Origin: Saitoella complicata NRRL Y-17804
Taxonomy: Eukaryota; Ascomycota; Saitoellomycetes; Saitoellales; Saitoellaceae
NCBI RefSeq assembly: GCF_001661265.1
Contig: NW_017567010.1
Coordinates: 296,422-360,421, forward strand
DNA: 64,000 bases
Reading direction: 5' to 3'
Positions 49,597 through 61,126 of this stretch are shown here, one piece after another. The notes beneath the pieces are model-generated. The model saw only the letters and a program-made list of their open reading frames with translations. It did no database searches and was not told the origin of the DNA. Within the stretch, counting starts at the first letter, position 1. The number at the start of each line of letters is the position of its first letter. Both the position numbers and the translations under genes were made by a program.

Positions 49597-50857
49597 TCAC
49601 ACATACTTCTGCGTAACCACGGCTCCAACCAAGCCAGCTTCCTTCACAGTCTGACTCTTGTCCGTCAACTCCCTGTTGGGGAATGTAGTCTGCAACACAA
49701 AACTCCTTCCAGTCTCACCAGGCCTGCTGGCGTCGATAAACGAGTAAATATCACCGACAGTGTGTGTGTGATTGAACTTGGTCACAAGACGTGTACCATC
49801 CGCCAATCTGATCTGAACAGTGCCGTGCGGGGCGGAGGTATCAATCTGGAAGTTGGAAGCAGGAGTGGATCCTCGACTAGGTGCCTGGGTGGAACGAGCA
49901 GGCGTAGGAGCTACCACAGGAGCAGGGCTGCCGAGGCGATTGCCTGATCCCTCAAAGGGTTTGAACTTCTTCTTTGGCGGCTGATAGGATTCATCCATCT
50001 TCCTCTGAACGGTGACTTCGACAGGCTGGTCAAACTCGACATTAAGTACGGAAAGCGGCGCCCGCCCTGAGTTAATAGCACTGAGAATGCCTTGGTTCGC
50101 AGGGTCATCATATCTGTAGAGGGGCCCGTCATCGACGGAAAACCCTTCCTTCCAAAAGGTAAGAGTACGTGTCACCTTCTCACGACGAGCAGGTTGAGCC
50201 GGCGCCGCATGAGGATCAGGAATGACTTCCGATTCAACGTCATCTCCTCCGAGCTTGTACCCAGTCCCAGTGAAGAAGGACCTCTGAGCGGGAGCTTCCT
50301 CATCGCTGAGATCGTCGTCATCGAAGTTTCCTTGTCCACCTTTCTCGGCCTTCTTCAAGATATCATCGACAAGCTTGTTCCTGTCGCGGTTGGTAGGGTC
50401 CTGTACGGCCATGCCAGACTTCTCGCCACCGGTGTAAAAGTTTTGACGATCATCGTCGTCATCGTCATCTTGACGAGACATCAAGTCACGGAAGCTGGTC
50501 ACACGGGGCCCGGATGCACTCTGACCAGTAGGCCTGCCGGATCCCGAGGCAGGCGTCGAAGACCTAGATACTGGGTTGCTGTTGCGGACGGGCTGCTGTT
50601 CTTCGGGGTCTGTCATTGGAGAATCGGTTTGGGTTTCTTCTTGCTCTTCAGCTGTCTCTGCAGCGTAATGATCGGGATTCTCGTAGAAAGAGCTTACTGC
50701 AACTTCAACGTCGTGGTTGGATGCGTCAAGGAAGAATTGAGCTTGTTCGAGGGATGCACCGGTGATTCCTACAAATCTGCTGGACTATCAGTACTGCTAA
50801 ACTCGTAGCGGGCAGCAAGGTCACCGACTCGTTCAGTTTCTCCTCCTCCTTTGACAT
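49597..50857 (-). CDS. SHP1: CDC48 cofactor SHP1/p47 (UBA-SEP-UBX)
   Basis: Two exons, 50829-50857 (29 bases) and 49597-50776, intron 52 bases, 402 residues. The UBA region is split by the intron and reads EEEKLNEFVGITGASLEQAQ, FFLDASNHDVEVAVSSFYEN. A linker contains a run of seven Asp, then the SEP domain at about 210-300 (LTFWKEGFSVDDGPLYRYDD, LNVEFDQPVEVTVQRKMDE) and a UBX domain at about 323-402 (TVQIRLADGTRLVTKFNHTH, RSFVLQTTFPNRELTD). The protein recruits Cdc48/p97 for membrane fusion and ubiquitin-dependent degradation. The small first exon was located from UBA conservation; an internal ATG at 50616 would drop the UBA. Confidence 0.93.
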
Positions 50858-51128
50858 GGAATGAATGCTTGCTTCGCTGCAATTGCAAGGGATGTCCTCT
50901 CGTACTGGACGTAGTAGGCCAGACCTCAACGTGTACGCGTACGGCCAGTGACGTTGACGTGCTCGACAGCCGATTACCAAGGAGTAGAGCAAAGCAGCTT
51001 TCAAATTGATAAATAAATATAATTCATGTACTGCTTCACGAGTCGGAGTAGTTGATGTCTACGTTACCCTCTTGGATTGCCCCTTTCGGTGACGACGTGA
51101 AGCGACGCTCCCCGTAGCTTTACGCATC

Positions 51129-51816
51129 ATGTCTCTCGCAACCCGCTTCGGCCCTCACTTGGTGACTTCTCAAGTGTTCTATCGGTTAGTCATTGCCTCA
51201 TTACCTGGCAGTTTGACGGGGATCATTCGCGTTCTAACTCGCTCGAGAGATCCCCTTCCTCCCTTTCCTGTGCTCTCGTCAACCTGAAGCCTCTGAAACT
51301 ATTACATGTTCTCATCATCCCACAGCGTGTCGTTCCACGCCTGAAAGACCTGACGAAAGAAGAGGTACCGTGTGAACGAAGCTGTGAATGTCGAGTGCTT
51401 TGGTTGACGTTGTGTCAAGGTTGCCGACTTGTTTCAAACAGCGCAGCTCATCGGATCAGTCGTTGAACAGGAAGCGAATGCAGATTCTCTCACGATTGCT
51501 TTACAGGTTGCGTGACAACGACCACGGGCAACTGTAATCCGAAGATTGCTGAACATGTATGCAGGATGGGGTGAATGCTGGTCAAACGGTACCGCATGTG
51601 CATATCCACGTTATCCCACGGAAGGCCCAGGACTACCCTGACAACGACATGATCTACGAGGCATTGGACTCGGACGAAGCGGACCTCGGGAAAGCACACG
51701 CTGCGCAAGGATCAGGCCGGCGAACGCAGTGGGAGAAGGTTGACGATGCGGACCGAGTTGCGCGGACAATCGAAGACATGGAAAGGGAAGCGAAATGGTT
51801 GAGTACACTTTTCTAG
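51129..51816 (+). CDS. HNT2: HIT-family dinucleoside triphosphatase HNT2/FHIT
   Basis: Four exons (51129-51184, 51250-51364, 51420-51506, 51565-51816), 169 residues. The start [15 protein letters not shown] is the FHIT N-terminus, followed by CALVNLKP, a strand [55 protein letters not shown] and the histidine triad [10 protein letters not shown] (His97, 99, 101). Hnt2 hydrolyses Ap3A-type dinucleotides to AMP plus ADP. The usual PGHV loop before the central strand reads LKLLHV here, a small deviation. The C-terminal part ([13 protein letters not shown]) matches the family. The gene is divergent from SHP1 and followed by SHB17 on the same strand. Confidence 0.92.
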
Positions 51817-51954
51817 AATTTCCAGTGTAAAAGTAGAGCTGTCGTACAATTACAGCACACCTCATGTACGTGCAGCTTGCCGCGCCGAGATCGACGGAGT
51901 GCTCAGATCAGGCCTGTAACGAAGATACGAAAAAGAACCCGAGCAATTATAATA

Positions 51955-52785
51955 ATGGGCAAACGGGATCCTAGACTCTACGTCCTCAGACACGGACAGA
52001 CCGCATGGAGTGAAATTGGAAAGCATACTTCCTTTACCGACTTGTCCTTGACGGAGAAGGGTGCGGAACTCGTCAAGAAGTCGGCTGCGGCTATGGTTGG
52101 CGAGAACAGTACGTTTTCTGTTTGGATCTTGAACGAACTGATCTGACAGCTTGTATCAGAGCTCATCGACCCCTCGCGGATTGGCAAGGTCTTTGTGTCT
52201 CCTCGCGCTCGCGCACAAGAGACTCTTGCCTTGCTCGGCCTCCCCGAGTCCGTCCCCGTCGAGACCACGGAACTTCTCAAGGAATACGACTACGGAGAGT
52301 ACGAGGGTCTTTTGACCAAGGAGATTCAGGAAAAGTCTGGCAAAGCCGATTGGGAAATTTGGCTCGATGGATGCCCCGGTGGAGAGATGCCCGAGCAGGT
52401 TGAGGCCCGTATCGACGTCTTGATTCAGAAGGCGAGGAAGGAGCTTCATGAGAAGGTTTACGATGGCACTGCGACCGAGGAGGAGCAGCAGAGGTGTGAT
52501 GTGCTGTTTGTTGCGGTGGGTGCTCTGAGCTATTTCTATGAGAGATGTCACTAACAGGAATGTATACAGCATGGACACATTTTGAGAGGTACAGCGGCGA
52601 GATGGCTTAACTTGCCGTTGAACCGTGGACGTGATTTTCAGTTGGATGCTGGAGGTGTCGGTGTGTTGAGCTACGAGCACCATACGATCAATGAGGTGAG
52701 ATCTGCTGCCCTTTGCTGACAATGTCACCGAGGCTAACCCTGTGAGCAGCCTGCCGTGAACAGGTGGAACTTGATCGCTTTTTGA
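51955..52785 (+). CDS. SHB17: Sedoheptulose-1,7-bisphosphatase SHB17
   Basis: Four exons (51955-52108, 52160-52515, 52570-52695, 52750-52785), 223 residues. The histidine-phosphatase motif RHGQTAWSE (catalytic His13) is near the start, with FTDLSLTEKG and VFVSPRARAQETL. A characteristic acidic region EYDYGEYEGLLTKEIQ and DWEIWLDGCPGGEMPEQVE follows, then VAHGHILRG with the second catalytic His, and DAGGVGVLSYEHHTINEPAV. This sequence signature is that of yeast Shb17, which dephosphorylates sedoheptulose-1,7-bisphosphate to feed riboneogenesis, and not of glycolytic mutase. The protein is shorter than yeast Shb17 (271), lacking part of the middle insertion and the tail. Confidence 0.92.
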
Positions 52786-53273
52786 ATTAGCCAATGAGGA
52801 AGCAAGGAGCATTGCTGATCTTCCGGGCCGCATCGATGTTTGAGGCCGCGGAGTGCGGAGGAGAGATAGATCGACGAGTCGCTCTTGCTATGGGCAGGTC
52901 TACGAAGCAGCTAGGAAAAACGAAGCAAGATAGCCGACTTGCTCCTAGATAGAAGTTGAAATTGAACGGCTTTGTCTTATCTGTCGGCCGGGTAGCGCCT
53001 ATCATCCATCACGGCACGCCCTTTCCGTTCATGTTTGCAGCAGCTGAGATTGCGCGCGGTGAATTCAACCACCTTCAATTTCACAGCACTGCAGTCAGTA
53101 CACGTATGGCAAATGGAGATAGCATACACTCCCTATCTCCCTATCAAATGCGTTACATCCCCCGTCCGGGGTACTGTCCACTGAGATGCCTGGGAAATAA
53201 AATCTTCTTTTCTTCCTCTCACATCCTGCCAATTGCCCATCCACCCGTTTGCAAGTCGTAGACATCCTCGACT
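52786..53273. promoter_or_regulatory. Nitrate-transporter promoter with eight GATA-factor sites
   Basis: Eight HGATAR matches occur between 52864 and 53146 on the two strands: 52864-52869, 52928-52933, 52947-52952, 52977-52982, 52999-53004, 53117-53122, 53133-53138 and 53141-53146. In filamentous fungi AreA/NIT2-type GATA activators drive nitrate uptake genes under nitrogen limitation through such sites. By simple counting one would expect one or two in 488 bases. The gene ends of SHB17 and the transporter bound the region, and no other gene is visible. Confidence 0.7.
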
Positions 53274-55001
53274 ATGGGTTTCATCTCCAACCTCTACAAA
53301 GCGCCGGAAGTAAACCCACTCAACAACAAGGCCTTGTCTATTCCTATCCTCAATCCCGTCAACAAGTATGGACGTACATTTCACCTCGCCTGGTTCGGAT
53401 TCTTCGTCGCTTTCCTCAGTTGGTTCGCCTTTGCTCCGTTGCTCACCGTCACCTTGAAAACCGACCTCCATCTTACTCAGGTGCGTTCTTGAAAGTCGTT
53501 GCCTGGTGTACTCCTCAACTGACCTCGTCCGACCCAGGCTGAAATCCAAAACTCCAACATTCTCGGGCTTACGTCGACGTTAGTGGTACGTGTGTTCATT
53601 GGACCTATCTGCGACCGTTTTGGGCCGCGAAAGGCAATGGCAGGGTGTCTTTTGGCCGGTGCCATTCCCACAGCCATGGCAGGTCTCGTGACAAACGCAA
53701 AGGGATTGATCGCCATCCGCTTCTTCATCGGTATCCTTGGAGGATCCTTCGTACCATGTCAGGTCTGGGTTACCGGTTGGTACGACAAGTCTGTGGTGGG
53801 TCGTGCAAATGCCTTGGCTGGTGGTTGGGGTAACTCGGGGGGTGGAGTAACATACTTCGTGATGCCGGCAGTCTTTGAGGCCCTTGTACGCGATGGGTAC
53901 ACTGCTCACAAGGCGTGGCGTATTTCATTTGCTGTTTGTCCTTTCGTCATCATCGTGGCCACTGCTATCATGATTATCACTCTCGGCCAAGACACGCCAA
54001 CTGGAAATTGGAGTGAACGCTTCAACACTGTTGCGCCCGTTGATGGTCACAAGCCCAACGTGGGAACGGTCGTCGACGTCCCATCCGATGCATCATACGA
54101 CATGACTCACTTTGCTGCTTCCTCGTCGACTGGAGCCAACTCTGGCACTGCCACCCCTACCAAGGAAGGCAAGCACGCCGGTATCGTGACTCCGCCAAAA
54201 GCCGAGCTGGCCCCGGTTGAAGAGCTTGCTCGGGAAGAAGTCATTGTGAAGCCAACCCTGTCGTCCACGCTTCGCACAATCGCATCGATGCAGACCATGT
54301 TGACCGCACTCTGCTACTTCACGACGTTTGGTGCAGAAACCACCATCGAAGGAAACCTCGGCTCCTTCTACAAGGCGGCAGCACCCAGCTGGTCCCAATC
54401 CATGGCGGGTAACTGGGCTGCAATGTTCATGCTTCTGAACATCGTCACTCGTCCTGTAAGTTTCCATTGTTCTTCCGGTTCTTCTGTTCGTGACTAACCC
54501 GTGGGATAGTGTGGTGGATACATCGCGGATGTCCTTTACCGTGTCAGTCGACATGACCCTGCCGTCAAGAAATATTTCATGGCAACGCTCGGACTTCTCG
54601 AAGGCGCTTTCCTCCTTTGGATCGGCCTGCAGCGCTCCATGTCTATTTCCACGCTGATTGGCGCCCATGCTGCCGCTGCCGTCTTCCTCGAAGCCGCGAA
54701 CGGTGCCAACTATGCCCTTGTTCCCCACATTCACCCGTCGCATAATGGTGTCGTGTCGGGAATCACCGGTGCCATGGGTAACTTCGGAGGCGTCATGTTT
54801 TCGTTGATCCTGAGGTACCGCACGCACGTAGTTAACGGGGCCGTTGCGACGGATTATCACACCGGCTACTGGATCATTGCCATCATTGTCTTGATCATCA
54901 ATGCCTGTGCTTTCTTTGTGCCCCTCAATAGCGGCGAGAGGAGATTGGAGGAGGAGGCGTTCAAGGAGAACGGATACCATGACCAGATTTCGAAAGTGTA
55001 A
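53274..55001 (+). CDS. Nitrate/nitrite MFS transporter (CrnA/NrtA type)
   Basis: Three exons (53274-53480, 53538-54455, 54510-55001), 538 residues. The nitrate-porter (NNP) family signatures are both present: GRANALAGGWGNSGGGVTYF in TM5 and ANGANYALVPHIHPSHNGVV followed by GITGAMGNFGG in TM11. The first membrane helix has FHLAWFGFFVAFLSWFAFAP and the MFS motif DRFGPRKAMA. A long central cytosolic loop (about residues 220-330) is Thr/Ser/Pro-rich. It imports nitrate or nitrite with protons across the plasma membrane. Nitrate and nitrite reductase genes are not in the window, so it is not in a complete cluster here. Its upstream GATA sites suggest nitrogen control. Confidence 0.95.
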
Positions 55002-55256
55002 GCTATGATTGCGTGAGAAAAAGTGCGGTGTACGGTCTTCCTGTATCTGCGAAGTTTCGTTAGTCGTCGTTTTCTTCTTAATATACCCGGCATATCTATC
55101 CGACTTACATCCGTCGGGGTTCGTTAAATATTTGGCAACTCAATGTTGATCTTGAGCAGGGACTCACCCGCGGCGGGGTCGGCCGCGGGGCATCATCATC
55201 AGCGCGCAATCCATGGCCAGCGTCAGCTCAGTTGTCGATGAGCAACGTCCATTACA

Positions 55257-57845
55257 ATGCTGTTCGTAATCCTTTTTCCGGCTCTGCTTCTCGCCATCTC
55301 CATGATCATGGCTGTCGGCGCAAGCGGATCTCAGTTGAAGCCGCCATCATTGCCCTTGTTCGTCAGAACTCCGTACTTCTCCGCTTGGCTACCGGATGCC
55401 CGTAACGAGCCATGGAAAAACTGGCCCCAATTCTATACAGGAGATGAAGTGAGTGGACAGCCTCAACCCTCGTTCAGGGCAGCTGATCCATTTTTAGCTT
55501 GGCCTCACCGTAATGGTTCGTCATGATGCAAGCGATACGGTCTACCCTCTTGTTGGCCGCGGTCATGAAGATCTGTTTAAAGAAGCTTCCGATAGCCTTC
55601 TGCGCCATCCTCATTACCGGGGTGCTTCGTACGATGCGTCCACCACAAACCTATCGTATACTCTCTCAATGGATAATGCAGCTGATCAGTGGTCGTCGGA
55701 TACTCGTGTCACGTTAAGCTTTATTTCTCCAGTCACCCCTGATGATACATTTCGTCAGGCCGTTCCCGCTTGCTACCTTGCGGTGCATGTAGAGGGAACG
55801 GCTGAACTCTCCATCTACATTGAATTCAATGGCATGTGGGCCACTGGAGACCCTGGCGGTGTCCTGACATGGCAGGTTTCCAAACACGACAATACTCGCA
55901 TAATCGATATTGGACGACAAGAAGAAAGGCTCTTCACAGAAACAAGAGATCGTGCCGAATGGGGAAGGTTTTACCTGATCGGCAACAAAACCGACAGTTA
56001 TGAAATTGGTGACGCCAGGCTTCTCCGGCAACGGTTTGCTCAGAGAGGCACTCTGATTCAACGCACCACCACTAACTCGGGCACCATGGATGTACTTGGT
56101 ACTGTTATGGCTGTTACGCATCACTTTGAACCGACCAGTGACGGGGTACCATTGCAGCGTACTGCACACTTCAGCGTGGCCCATGTGCAAATCCCCACAG
56201 TCCAGTTTGCCCGCGCGCGAGGTGTGCAAGCAATGAAGCCGTTATGGCAAAGCAACTTTACAGCTGGTGTCTTCCAAATGTTACACTTCCACTACAATGA
56301 TTTCGCTTCCTCCGTGGGGCTGGCGAAGTCCTTTTCGAATACTATCAAAGAGCGTGCCGTTGAACTGGCATCGGACACATATGCAGACATACTTGCCTTA
56401 TCTGCGCGACAAGTATTAGGTGCGACATCATTCGCTGGAACCCCGGTAAGTCTACCCAATATTTCCTTTTTCTGTCTCATATGATGTCCAGGAGGAACCG
56501 CTCTTATTTCTGAAAGAGATCTCGTCAAACGGCAATCATCAGACCGTCGACGTAATATATCCTGCCATGCCTTTCTTCCTGTATGCCAACCCTGCATGGC
56601 TCAGATACGCTCTGGTGCCATTGTTGGAGCATCAAGCTGCTGGTCTCTATCCGCGTGATGCCGCTATGCATGATCTCGGTTGGTTCCTCAGTTCTCATGG
56701 AAAATTAACGCATCATACTCACGAGTACCAGGGACCCATTTTCCTAATGCAACGGGCCATCCGGACGGGAATGACGAACAAATGCCTTTGGAGGTTTCCA
56801 GCACTGCAGTTGCCCACAAGGCTGATCTAACAAGAACAATAGGAATGCGGCAACATGTTGATCATGACACTGGCGATGCTTCAGTCCTTCCGACAACATC
56901 AAGGCGTCGAGGAGCTGCGATCATGGCTGGAGGGGAGCGAGGAGCAGTTCGGTGAACTAGGTGCGCCCATTGGCACGTCGGCTCAGCACAGAATGACCAG
57001 GTACGCTCTTCTTAACAGGTGGGCGGAGTATCTCGTGGACAATACTTTGTTTCCATCTCATCAGTGTACGTTACTGCTACTTAAGTGGTACCCTCAGTGC
57101 TCATAAAATCGTAGTGAGCACGGATGATTTTGCTGGGCCGCTTGAAAACCAGACAAATCTTGCCCTCAAGGTATTGCTTGCTCTGTATTTTCACCTTCAT
57201 CTGAAAGAATGACTAATCATCTACAAGGGGATTATCGGTATTAACGCTATGTCCGAATTAGCTGCCATACTCGGACGCTCGGTTGATAGTCGCTACTATG
57301 CTATGATAGCAGAGCTCTATATCCATCGGTGGGAGAAATTAGCCATGACCGACCAGTGTGCCCATGCAAAGCTCGCCTACCACTGGCAGGGAAGTTGGTG
57401 CACGTTGTATAACCTCTTCGCTGATAGCTTGTTGTTTCCATCGGAACCGCTAGTTCCCGAACGAGTGTACCATGCGCAAAGCGATTGGTATGAACATGTA
57501 CTGCAGACTTACGGGCTTCCTCTAGACAACAGACACCTGTATGCAAAGTCGGACTGGGAGTTCGTCGCACTTTCGACTGCAGGCAGGACTTTAAAACTAG
57601 ATATTATCAACCGGATCGGACATTGGATAAATGAAACGTCTACAGATCGCCCTTTGACCGATCTATACGACACGGAACCACCTGGAGGATTTAGCGGCGC
57701 TATATTCTACGCAAGGCCCGTTGTCGGGGCTCACTTTGCCTTGCTGGCACTCGAGAAGGCTAAGTGCACTAGCCTAGCAAGCAGAATTCCCGCAGAAACC
57801 CGAGGTCATGCTCAGCTACCTTTTTTTGTCTCGCGTGGTAGATAG
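55257..57845 (+). CDS. Secreted glutaminase A-like protein (GtaA)
   Basis: Seven exons (55257-55448, 55498-56445, 56492-56678, 56732-56793, 56843-57065, 57115-57170, 57228-57845), introns of 46-57 bases, 761 residues. A signal peptide (MLFVILFPALLLAISMIMAV) leads into PPSLPLFVRTPYFSAWLPD of the DUF4964/DUF5127 region, then LYPRDAAMHDLG with THFPNATGHPDGNDEQMPLE and the DUF4965 part. The DUF1793 C-terminus has KGIIGINAMSELA, AHAKLAYHWQGSWCTLYNL and WEFVALSTAG, ending FSGAIFYARPVVG. This is the domain architecture of fungal extracellular glutaminase A. All splice sites keep the frame and no stops occur, so it looks intact despite lying ~6 kb from the telomere. Confidence 0.92.
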
Positions 57846-60800
57846 GCTTGTCATTAACACTGGTTTCATAGGAAGTATCTGGAGGCTGCACGTATGAAAC
57901 ACGCTTTGCTATTATACCATAAAAGATGAACGTACATACAGCGCATGGGAAAACCCTTGTAAGCTGGAGCCAGCGATCTGCTGCCAGATTGCTTATTGAG
58001 AGCACAACTGAGCCATTTGCGTTGCTAACTTAGCGACCGGTATGCGGCAGCTTCCACGGCAACACCAACGGTGTTGGCAAGGCCCAAGCTCAGAGAATAC
58101 GTATTAATGTGTGTACAGCTGTTTGGCATTTTATCCATTCACTAAAACTTATAATGGGCCGACAAGAAAATACCTAAGCGTTGCTCTACAAATAGACTAC
58201 TGATGGACATACAGGTGTGTCATTCGAAATGATATTGTAGCTATGAAGCCCGACCCTCCCTATGAAGTGAAAAATCATGGATTAAACACCATTTCTCATA
58301 GGCAAGCGCGTAATCTATGTCAAAATGGGGGATTAGTATGGGATTACACATGAATTATCCACATCATCATGGATCACCATCCTGACTGAAATCACAGACG
58401 AAATCGTGGATCACAATCCCAGATAATATCACGAATTATTGGCAGAGAAAAAGTTCCAGCAAAATACCTCGGAAATTGCAAAAATAACATTCATATGCCC
58501 TGAGATACTAAGTCTTCATGTATTAAACCCAGAGTGGCGTCCTGCTGTATATAGAAATGGTCAACAAAGTATATGACATACATGATGTCATTTGCTGTAA
58601 TGTATGTGTCATGTTCGAGTACTGATGACATCATAATCTGACTGTTAAAGTTTAGTTCACGGCTGTTATGGCGGTGCAGCAAAGCCCTAGGAAGTGGCCC
58701 TATGTCAAACAAATCGTGGACAAAAAAGGTGGGATTAATCCTTGGTTTTTTGTCATGGATTATGCCTGATTTTCTCGGGCTTTCGCGCACCCAAACCCTG
58801 AAAAATCAGGAAATTGCTGCAAATTGGGGGCAAATGCGCAGCATTATGAGGGCAAAAGTTGAGAGAAAATGAAGTGTATTAAGAGTATCCTAATGGCCAT
58901 GGTAGCAGTATGATAGGTCTATAACTCAACATCTTAGCATAAGCTCACTCAAAGAGAAGTATCAACAATCATACCTGACCTTGATTTTGATTGTGGTGAC
59001 TTAGAAGATTTTCAAAAAATTTCCAAGTGGTGGGGGGGCTCTGATTTATATTTTCGCATTCCTGCACAGCTACACACAGCGTCACACAAAACCAAGTAGA
59101 AAAATCGTAATGTCATTATGATGTCATGTATGCTAATCATGTCTATATATGATGCCATAAACTGCGGAGTTTCTTTCCAGACCGTAATCCATGATAATGT
59201 CAAGGACTATGATCCATGTTTCCGTCGTGGTCTTAGCGTGCATTGTAAATCACGGTAACTTCCATAATTCATGTGTCATCAATCCTTGTCTAATCCATGA
59301 GTTTAACATAGATTACACATTTTCTTAGGACTGCATGGGTTTAATCCTTGACAACTCGCATCAAAGGGCGGCCGTTATGGAGTCACGGTGTGGAGATTCC
59401 ATATCTGACGAGATATTGAACCTAGGAGTCCAATTCATACTCGTTTCCATACCGTTTCCGTAATGGGATTCGTTGTGGTCACGCATTATAAGACTTCCAT
59501 ACTCGATTCAATAATTGTTTCCATACCTGTCATTAGGGAAACACATTATGGAAAAGGGTCTTGATAACCCCACTGTGCGGTCTTATTAGGCCGACTGTCC
59601 ATCCGGAATCATGCGCATGAGCTGCACATGTGTTCATGCAAGGTCTTCGTCTGACTCAGCTAAGTAGAGCCTACAGCCCAGACAAAAGAAGTTGTAGGGA
59701 GGTAATCTTGTACTGCAGACACCTTCCTATCATGCTTACGCTTCATAGGACCTACCAATCGTGGAGATATGCTGTGTTCTGTCTGACTTTTTGTTTGAGC
59801 ATTTTCATGCAACTTGACGCACGAGCGGTGAGCTGCATGATCAGGAAGCATTAAGTTCGCAACTTGTGAGAATCATACACAGGAAAGATGCTAGAGTTTT
59901 CTTCAATGCCGCAACCCTTACGGAACCATTTCCCCCTAAACAATTTTGTGGCCTTTGCCGTGACTTTACAGTGGGGCTAACAAGACCTTAAGCTTATGAA
60001 AATTCCATACACTCGTTTCCCGTTTCCATAACGAACCCATACGGGAGTGTGGAATTTCCGTACCGGCACAAAAATAGTATGGAAATTCCACAACTAATGA
60101 CACTGCACGGAAGTGTCTACGTATATAAACAAGAAGAGCCCCTCCTCTTTCTTTGAACATTTCCGAGAATCTCCAAGTCCCCACGCGTATCGCTGGCCAT
60201 AAGCAGCAGATGTCAAACAAATACAGATATGACTGTGATCCCTTGCACGAAGACTGAGCTTATACTAACATTCTGAGTCATAGGGTCACTGTTTACCACT
60301 ATTATAGCTGTTAGACACCAAAAGAAATCTCCTTTGCCTCAAAAGCTCGCTCCGAAAATCATGGATTAAACGAGATTTCGAAATCTATGATTCTCATAAC
60401 TGTAGGGCCTGGGGATACCTATCAGCTGTATGTTAAAAATGCATAGAACTAGTCGACTTGTGCTGTGGCAGATTCATACGATGACTTAGCAAGTTTTCCT
60501 TGATTCCTGCGGAGTCATGATTTTTCTGGTATTATTTTTTCAAATCCAATACGAAAATAACACTGGAGATTATTTCTCAAAGCAGTGGGTTTTGGTCGAG
60601 CAGCATTGGGAGTAGTCAAACTTCTGCAAAAAATAATCGCTTAATTTTTAATCGCGCGGTTGCCTTAGGAACTATGCATGAACATGGATTATAACCCTTT
60701 TTCGAGATGCTCGAGCAGGGTCGTGAAAGTAATCGCTTAAAAAACAATCGCCTACGGGCCAGAGGCTGCGCCCAATTAGAAAATTTCTGCAGGTATGCCT

Positions 60801-61126
60801 CAGGGCTTGTGCATGATCTGCGTAGCCACGTCGCTCAACCCGTCTCGAGGCAAACTCACCACCTTGAATATCCACGTGCCCTACGCAGTGAATCGTCATG
60901 GGATTTGGAATCACGGGAATCCCACGAGGACTTCATGGGATTCCCGTGACGGATTTCATGGGAGTCAGGACTCTATTTCACGGGATTCCCATGACAAATC
61001 CCATGACAAACCCATGAACAAATCCCATGACAAACCCATGAACAAATCCCATGACAATATATGTACCACGCCGTGAAATCGAAAAAAGTAGATTATAACT
61101 AGAATTAGATATGTGTAGTAGTAATA
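57846..61126. other. Gene-free subtelomeric region with recurring words
   Basis: About 3.3 kb with visibly higher A/T content than the coding region to the left and no ORF longer than ~100 codons. Certain words recur: TCATGGATTA or its complement at 58275, 58753, 59185, 59291 and 60359, a 17-base exact repeat at 58271-58287 and 60355-60371, and TTTCCATAC/CCGTTTCC blocks near 59430-59520 and 60000-60040. No transposase, reverse transcriptase or tRNA is recognised. It looks like decayed subtelomeric repeat sequence. Confidence 0.6.
60996..61055. repeat. 24-base tandem repeat, 2.5 copies
   Basis: Unit AAATCCCATGACAAACCCATGAAC at 60996-61019 and 61020-61043, plus half a unit (61044-61055). Just before it are related inverted CATGGGATTCCCGTGA / CACGGGATTCCCATGA words (60928-60995), giving a region rich in CCATGA and TCATGG. 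Confidence 0.85.

Noticed and set aside
55257-57845. Subtelomeric glutaminase as a pseudogene
   Set aside because: Seven exons join with intact frame and all conserved blocks; no stops or shifts.
57846-61126. CRISPR or coding transposon in the A/T-richer region
   Set aside because: Recurring words are irregularly spaced and in both orientations, and no transposase or polymerase fragments are visible.
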